64,000 nt of DNA, taken from assembly GCA_009760855.2 (NCBI GenBank), contig WPIO01000104.1, forward strand, positions 1,246,001 through 1,310,000, in the 5' to 3' direction. Below, in pieces: positions 1 through 8,300 of this stretch. The stretch's first letter is position 1, and each line of letters begins with the position of its first letter. The notes beneath the pieces were generated by a model, which saw nothing but the letters and a program-made list of their open reading frames with translations, did not search any database and had not been told where the DNA came from. This DNA is from Cristatella mucedo. Its lineage: Eukaryota; Bryozoa; Phylactolaemata; Cristatellidae. Made by a program: the position numbers and the translations under genes.

Positions 1-703
1 CTGCCGTCATGCATTGGGCGAATACGAGGCTTCCTGGACTTTACGAGCCACTGCCTCAGTGCGCCACTTGAAATGCATTAGATGCCTGCATGTCATGGAG
101 CCACAGGTCAGGTGAGTTTGGTAGCCAACGGCAGGGCGACCACTAGGGCATGCCTCTGCTAGCCTATGAGCTGCTGCCGATCGGCACAGCAATTGCTGCG
201 ATTCGTTAGATCGGCTGTCCTTCGCAATTAGCGCTAAGGCCGCATCGATGGCCAGCTGACCGTCTCACTTTGGCCGGCAGCAACGAGCATAACATATGCA
301 AAGTACCTAGAAAGACATGAAGTCGTCTGATGGTGCTATAAAAATGTGATATGATTTTTATTATTGCTACGTCGTTGAGGGGGCGGCACCCTTGCAGAGG
401 TCCCTGACCGACGGTGGCACGTTCGAAGAAACTGCGCCGCTTGGCGCCGGCCCGCTGCATTCGTCCATCCAGCCGCAGAAGAAGAACGTCAGCGTCAGGG
501 TCAGGGTCAGCTCTTGCAGAGGTGCACCCCGAAGAGCGAGTGGATGACTCGCTGCCTCGCCCCGAGGCGGCGAGTCATCTAGACAGGTCTCTAGAGCGTT
601 CGCCGCCTGCGCTCTCAAAGCCGCTCCTTCAGCCTTGACCTCCTCCTCCTCCTCCTCCTCGCTGTAGCTGCTCCTCCCGTCTGGCGGCGACGGCGTCCTA
701 CGG
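1..703. other. Flank left of POU6F, nothing recognised
   Basis: GC-rich sequence with open frames on both strands but no domain, repeat family or splice pattern I can name. It may hold POU6F upstream exons or promoter. Confidence 0.4.
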
Positions 704-932
704 ATGCTGCCGGCTACACCGGTCGCCGCTGCAGCCGCTCTGAGGCAGCCGCCGGGATGCACCAGCTCTCCCGTGTCCAGCGCTCCCGGACCGGCGGACC
801 TCTGCATGGGCACGCTGCACGCCGCTGCCGCCGCCGCCGCTCCTCCCCAGCACGGAGGAGTCGGCGGCGGCACTCGATTCGCCGTCGTTGGCTCGCTGCC
901 ATGGCAACAGCTGCTGATACCCATCGGATCAA
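704..932 (+). CDS. POU6F: POU6F exon 1 (putative first coding exon)
   Basis: An in-frame TAG at 665-667 precedes this ATG. The frame reads Ala/Pro/Gly-rich and ends in LPWQQLLIPIGS before a GTATGT donor. It ends in phase 1, which matches the acceptor at 2971. The start codon context is not strong, so a more upstream exon is possible. Confidence 0.5.
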
Positions 933-3900
933 GTATGTCTTCCTCGCTTGCGCAAGCAGCGGAGGCGGCAGCAGCTGCTGCTGCTGCTGCTGCTGCTGCG
1001 ACGCCTCGCTCGAGAGCTTCTGTTGCCGGCAGGCATCTTAAAGCGTAGGAATGGAGCGGCTAACGTGTCGTTCGATCCGAGGGCGCTCGATCTCGTGCAG
1101 CTGCCTGCAAGTGCTGGGTGCAAACGAGCTAAGGAGTCGGAGGCGACGGACCTTGTGAGTGTCAGAGCTGGAACTCCACTCCACATTCGTTGGTCGACCG
1201 GGAGCCACCGAAGCTCCTTCTGCGGACATGACGCTTGTCTGTTTCTTATGAGATTTGTTGACTCGCCTTGCAGGCAGCCACGTTCGTCGCCGGCTTGGAC
1301 TGGCCTGTGCTGTGAGGGAACCTGTTTCTGGCTGCATTGCAAGCAGAATGGTCGGGGTAGGGAAAGAGGGTAGGGAGAGAGGGGAAGGAGGGCCAGGCGA
1401 GCTCAGCCGACACAGACCGCCGCTGACTGCAGACACTGCACGATCGATCTACAGACAACGAACGCACGATCGATCTGGAGACACCACACGATCGATCTGC
1501 AGACAACGCACGACCGATCTGCAGACACCACACGATCGATCTGCACACACCGCACGATCGCCGCTTCGGTCTAACGGCATGTTCTCATCATAGCAGCGTG
1601 CAGGCACTGGCTCAGTCGATGAAGCGAATCGCCTCGGCCTTGGCGATCGGTCGCACTCGGAAGAGCCATGTGGGAGGCCGCGCTCGGCGTTGCACTTGCG
1701 ACTGCCGAGTCGACGCACGATGACGCAACGTTCTCACGGCTGTTGCCGCCACGGCAACAGCCGTGAGAACGTTGCGAGCAACAGCGAGCAACGTGACCAG
1801 TCTGTCAGGAGCGACCTGAGCTGCAGCGATTTATTGCGATGCCAAAGCCATCTGCTACAGAGAAGGCTGCAGAATGGCGCTTGATATTGCAACTTCTTTG
1901 AAGCCCGTCGGCAACATTTCGAGGCTACATTGCACGCTCTCAAGAAAATATACTCGAAATAAAATAACTCCTTTGTATAGCGCCCTATAAAGAGTTGTGA
2001 TACTATACTACTTAATCTCTATTCAGGCACTTCATATATGCCACGGGGCTTGAGTCCACGACCTCGGTCATCAAATATATTCACATTGACCTCGGTCTTT
2101 AAAGGCCTCAAGTACCTTAACCACTGATCAAACCAGCACGAAATAAACTTTGTAGAGCTAGAAGTTGATTGCCGGATGATTGCCTCTGACCGGCACCCCG
2201 CAATCCACTACAAATCGGCTACTCGAAGAACAAATAGCACTAATAATAATAACAATTTTCGATGCTGTAATGAGTAGTGTGAACGTTACCTTATGATTGG
2301 AATTTAGATGTCCTCTTCGACAATTTGCTTTAAGGTTGAAAGATTCATTAAGAATACTGTTTCTACAGCTAGCCACCACGTTCGACACGATCCTTCTTAG
2401 ATCAACGATCGTCTACAAAGATGGCTCACTAAGTATCCAACTAGTTTGGCAGGGCTAAACCTCGTGCGATCCTCAAATCCTTTGGAGACCGTGCCTTTAG
2501 TAGTTCATATGCTGCCAAAGCCTGGAACTCACTTTTGACTTTTGTCACGACATCACCTAAGCTAAACCCATCTATTTATCACAGCATTTAGGGGGCCCTG
2601 TGATTCGTCCTTTATGTGCTTATGCGTGCTGACACTGTGCATGCTGCCACTAACTACACATGCATGCTGACACTGTGCATGCTTTATTCCTGCTGTTTAT
2701 TGAGCATGCTACCACTAACCATTCGATCGTGCTTTCTCTGCAGCAAATAGTAAGTGCCAAAAAAGAGATTGAGTTCCCTGAGGGTGCTATAGAAAATGTA
2801 TTATTATTATTATATTCGTGCCTGCTGAATTCCAGGACAGACTGATGCATCCCGATTAACCTAGAGCAAACGTGCCGAAGCCGACTTTGCTCCGAGCGTC
2901 GCGCTCGGGTTTGCAGCTTCCACGCTCGGCAGTCGTTTAAGTTGCCCGCTGCTTCATTTGCCCGTTCCAGGCGGCATCCAGGTGGCTGGCGGCAATGGCG
3001 GCAACTGCCGAGTTGCCGCTGCAGCCACCGATGAGCCACCGTCGTCGTGCCTCGTGACCGCTGTACCGCTGTGCAGCTTGACCTCACTGACCTCGCCGAC
3101 GCCGCTGCATCAGCAGCAGCAGCTGCTGCTGCCGTCGTCAAGCAGCAGCACTTCCGCTGCTGCTGGTGCTTCGCAGCCTACCCTGCAGCTGCTTGCCACG
3201 CCCACGGGCCAGCTGTTCCTGGCGCCTGTCGGCGGCAGCACATCAGCAGCAGCCGCCGGAGGCTACGGCAGCTGCGGCGGCGGTCTGGCCAGCTTCCAGC
3301 CGCTGACTTTCATTCATTCCGGCACGCCGGCGGCTGCGCCTACATCGCCGTCGACAGCGACCACGCAGGCAGCGCTGCCGCCGGCTACTGAGATGACGCT
3401 GCTGCCGCCACGCCCTTCTATCACGTGCCAGGTGTGTAGTGGCTCGTCGTCGGGACCCTTCTGGCTGCTCCGGTTCCCTGCAGAGTAATAAAATCGGAAA
3501 CGCAACGTCGCGGCCGGCCACTCAAATGCAGTAGCTCCCAGCAGGTGCTGGTCCTCTGTTGGCGCGGGTCTCGCAGCACATCACTTCGATGCCACCGCCA
3601 TTGCTTCTGCATCATTTCCGCCTCCCCCAACCACGTTCGGGCTCGCCATATCGCGCCATTTCACCACGTCCGACTTTGCTCCTTCGTCGCTGTCGTCGGT
3701 GTTCGATGTGGGATCCGATGCCACGTGCACGGTGCACGGTCCTTCGCTCCGCCTGCACGCGATTCTCTCGCCCCTTCCCGGCGCCCGCGAGGGTGATGAG
3801 CGCCTCTTTCTGGCCGCCATTTCGTCGAAGGGCACCCACCCCGACCGGCTGCGCCCGCTTGCCGAGCAGTCGACGTGCATCCTCGGCGGCCGTTGCTGCT

Positions 3901-5339
3901 CGCACTGCGGTGCACTCCACATCATTTCCGGCTGCCTTGGGAGTTGGCTCGGCTGCCACCGCCGCTGCGTTTGCTCAGGCTGTGCCACCGCTTGCCGTCA
4001 GCTGCCTCGCTGTGGCTGGCTCCCTCACTCTTATTTGTGTGACGCGTGTGCGTCTCTCGCTTGCTCCAGCGCCCGAGCTTGTCATGTTGATTCGAGCGGC
4101 GCTCGCAGCGCGGCTTGGCCGGAGCTGCTCGATGAGTGTCGCGTGCATGCAAACGCGCTCGTGCGCGCCGCCACTTTATAGCTCACGGCTCGCGCGCAAG
4201 AGCCAGGCCCTGGCTGCTGCCTCCGCCAAGTCGGCGGCGCACGACTTTAACGCTGGCGTCGTCGTGACGATTTCTCGCGTCCGACGGCTGCCGGCGGCGG
4301 CCGCGTTGGTGGAGTGAGCCCTCGCTGTGACCGCTGCAGCCTTGCTGTGCATCGCTCCGGCCTCCGCTGCCGCCGCCCCCGCCTGCCGCTGTTGATGGCG
4401 GCGGCGGCGGTGCAATGCTGCTGGCGACTCCGACCGGTAAGTGGCACGTGCGGGCGCTGTTGCCGCTTCGGCTGCAACCGACCATTGTCGTCGTCGCGTG
4501 GTGCATGCCCTTTCTGCGTGGAATGCCGGCGCTTTGTTTGTGCCTCGGGCCTGCTGCAGGCTCGGGTGGAATGTCCTGCTTTTGCTGCTGCTGCTGCTTA
4601 GGCCGCTTGTGCCGGTCTTTCGAAGTGTCGCTAGCGCTCCTTGTTCAGAGCTTTGCTCGCGCGCCATTTGAACGACCCGAGCTATTGCACAGGCGTTCCA
4701 CGAGAGCGTCACCTGGTGGCGCCTCCAGAGCTTCGCGTGCTCTCGACTCGCTCGATGAGCTCTACGAAGTTTGAGCGACCGAGCGCCCAGCATCTAGCCA
4801 CTGGTTGGCGACGGGATTGCTCTCGCGTGCCCGCGTGCCGTCCCTCGTTTCGCTCAGCTCTGCTTGCGCGCTCGTGTTGCAGATCCTTCCGTCGCAGCCG
4901 CAGAGCCGCGCCGCCCACGGCCGATCGCTAGTTGCCATCGTCGGCGACCAGTACGCATACGGCCCGATGGCCTCGTTGGCCGGTGGTGGCGGAGTCATCC
5001 AAATCGCCGCCGGCGGCGGTGGCGCCGGCTTCATGGCTCAGCTGCTCAGCGGCTACGTCCAAGCGAGCGTCCCCAGCGAGGCCGCCGCCGCCACGGCAGC
5101 GACCACCGTGGCAGCAGCGGCGGCGCCGACGACGACGACGCTGCCGCCTGACGGCAGACAGCACCAGCGGTGTAGTGCCGAGCGACCAGGACAGCAGCCA
5201 GAGCTTTACCGAGCGGATTTCAGCAGCCAGGTGCGTGCCCCCACCGCGTACCCTCCCCCTGCCGCTGCCTTCCTGCTCTGCTCGAGCCGGCCGGTGGCCG
5301 TCGATGGGGCCAGGCGATATCGCAGTGATTGATGTGCCC

Positions 5340-5375
<36 letters not shown>

Positions 5376-8300
5376 GTCCTCAGGGCGGCGACGACGACTA
5401 CGGGCCACTGCCATCAATACAGACGCTAGCACAGCACTGCTCTGCGTCTTCGTCTGCCTCTTCCGCAGCGGTGGCTACGCTGTCCGCCGCCGGATCGGCG
5501 GCACGGTGTGCCGGCGACCCTCTGCTCCACCTGCCACTCATCGCGTCTTCGACCTCGCACAGCGGAGGCAGTGCAGACCTCGGCGGCGGCATTGACGCCG
5601 GTGTGCCGTCGACGTACCAGCTGTACGCAGTCGCCGGTCTGCCGCCGCCGGCGGTAGCTGCTGCATCGGCAGCGCCCGACTTCCTTTGCTCGGCAGCATC
5701 GTCCTCGTCGGCTGCCCCCTTGCTGCTGCAGCAGCAGCGCCGCGGCGGCGGCGCCGAGACGAAGCCCGCGGCGATGGCCTCTGGCACCGACGATGCCTTG
5801 CTGCAGGCCTCCGACTGTCAGCCGTCGTCCACTGTAATGTCGTCGGCTTCTGTCGTCTGCGGTAGGCGCTCGCACGGCGCCGGGTTGCTACAAGGTGGTT
5901 GCTTTCACGACCTCGATCCCGTGATTGTGGGTTCGATTCCAGCGGTGGGCGATCCTTTATCGCAGCTGCAAGCGGTGGTGATAGCCGTAAAGGCTCTTCT
6001 GTCGCTATACAAAAAGAGGCTGTTTAATCAGCTAGGATTTATTTATTTTATTTCTAACGGTTTGCTGAGTGTCCGAGAGGATAGAGGCAGCAGCAGCAGC
6101 TGTCGGCCTGGCGGGCGATTGGGCGATCTTGCCACATCTTTTCTTGAGAGAGCCGCGCATAGGAGCAGAGGTCTCGATATCCGCGCGCCCGGGTGCCACC
6201 GCGCCGCGTGCTCGTATCCACGAGGCGCCGTGGTAGGGCAGCAGTGAGATCGGTCATCGTTAGCTGTGGGCCGCACGGTGATGTAACATAGCATATCTCC
6301 TCCGTCTGTAACTCCGCGAAGCCACAACAACCAAGCGGGCGGTTAAGCTGCAGACTTTTCTCTAGCGCTCAAAGCCCAAGCGACTTTCAGTGTGTTAGCC
6401 AGTATGTTAGTCAAGAAAGAGAAAGTGAGCTGCATAGCTGAGTCGGGAGAGCAAGCAGTCGAGAAGTAAGACGAGGAAGCAGTCGAGAGCAGTCGAGGAA
6501 GTGAGTAGCGGGGAAGTCGCAGCTCAGGCCCGCTGGTAAGGTCGGTAGTCGGCCGGCGCGGTGAGCAGCAGCAGCGCAGTTGACCAGCGCAGCTGGCAGG
6601 AACGCGCGTACGTTCTCGGGACCCGGGACCATCTCCGGTCGCAGAGGCCTCCTCAACAGCAGGCAGTCGATAAAGCCGCCGGAAGTCACTTGGGCAGGCG
6701 AGCAGTCGCCAAACGAGTTTCCGTCGGTCGTTCGAACGTCGTCGCTGAGAAGGCAGGAGGCTACAGCATCGTCGAGCCGTCTGCCTTTGCTCGGCCATCG
6801 AGCCTGAGCGCCTGCGCGACTCGAAGGCGCTCGGCTCGCTCGCACTGGGCCCTCGCACTGGGCGGGGAGAGAGGCCCAGCAGCAGGCCGGCTGCTGCCTG
6901 CCGTCTGCAGTGACCGCTGGTTCGCTTCTGCCCTCGCCTCGTGCGGCCGCCTCTTCTTCTTTGGAGCCTGCAGCAGCAGCTGCAGGCTCCAGGTTTCGAC
7001 TTGCTTTTCTTTCATTCATCTCGCTTGTGCTCTCGTGTACCGCGCACGGCGCTGTCACGTCACGTGGCGTCGCACCGGCGCTCGGTCTGACTAAGCAGCT
7101 TGTAACCGTTGCAGACGACGGAGGAGCTGCCGGTGCCTGCAGCAGCAGCAGCGGCGGCGGCTGCTGCCTGTCCACCGTGGTCGATGGCAATGACGTCGCG
7201 GCAGTCGAAGAGATACGCGAGTTCGCTCGGCAGTTCAAGCTGCGACGTCTTTCGCTCGGCCTCACGCAGACGCAGGTCGGCCAGGCGCTGAGTGGCGCCA
7301 CCTCCGAGGGACCAGCTTACAGCCAGTCGGCCATTTGCAGGTGCGTGCCAGCCACCGCCGAGCTGTACCTCATCCTCACGCCCCCTGCAGCAGGCGGCGG
7401 CGCCAGCACTTTCTCTACGTTCCTTTCCTTCGTCCTCGCAGCCAATTAAGAGAGGGGATCGGCCGTCGGTGCGCTGGTGCGGCATGCATGGCTGCTGCAG
7501 CGCCATATTGACCTCGAGTCTCAGCGCGAGTCGCAGCTGCTGCTGGCTGCAAAGTAAAGTGAAGCAAACTTCAGCTGTTTTAAAATCTTCATTTAAAATA
7601 ATGATGATAATAATTATAATTATAATGCATTTGTATAGCCCCACACAGAGAACTGTGTCTCTGTCTAGGCTCTTTGCATATGCTGTCAAGGACGAACGGT
7701 CGGTCAGGAGGGCATTTGTATTCGGCGGGCCGAAGATCCGTGACGGCCTATACAAGTCTATAGTCTCGCTTGCAACGGACAATAAGGAGTTGCCTGCTGC
7801 AGAACCCCCACGACCCAGGGTCGCGACAAAAAGTAATAGTAATTCACTTGTATTTTAGTGTCCCAAGAGAGCTCGAGCCTGCGACCACTGTCTCGGTCGT
7901 CAAATACATTCATCTTGACCTTGGTTCGAGGCAAGCACCTTAGCCACTGGGCCAAGCCATCGCGGCAAAGTGCAAGTGCCTTGCCGCGGGGTTATGACCC
8001 CAGGGGGAGGAGGCAAGGCGCTCGAGACGTAGCATAAAAGACGGCTGCCAAGGGCATCGAATGGGTTTGCCTTTTATCGTCAGCCAGATTTAAAGCTTGA
8101 AGCCCTCGGTTGAAGTGAACTGGCTTTCCGACTTTCGATGTTGAACGTGGGTTGTAACCTTGAGGGCCTCTGCGTAACGATGGTAATAAAAAAAACATTT
8201 ATATAGCATCCCAAGAGAACTAAATATATTTCTAGACACTGTACATGTGCTGGAAAAAAAAGCATTTCGCACTTAGCGATCGCATACACAATGTGTCAGC

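Noticed and set aside
3559-4436. Open frames and a GTAAGT donor suggesting one or two extra POU6F exons.
   Set aside because: The donor at 4437 gives phase 1, whereas exon 3 at 4883 needs phase 0. Direct splicing 3431 to 4883 is phase-correct.
6411-7301. Minus-strand open frame of 296 codons.
   Set aside because: It is antisense to the POU-specific exon and follows GC-rich codon shadowing. It has no domain.
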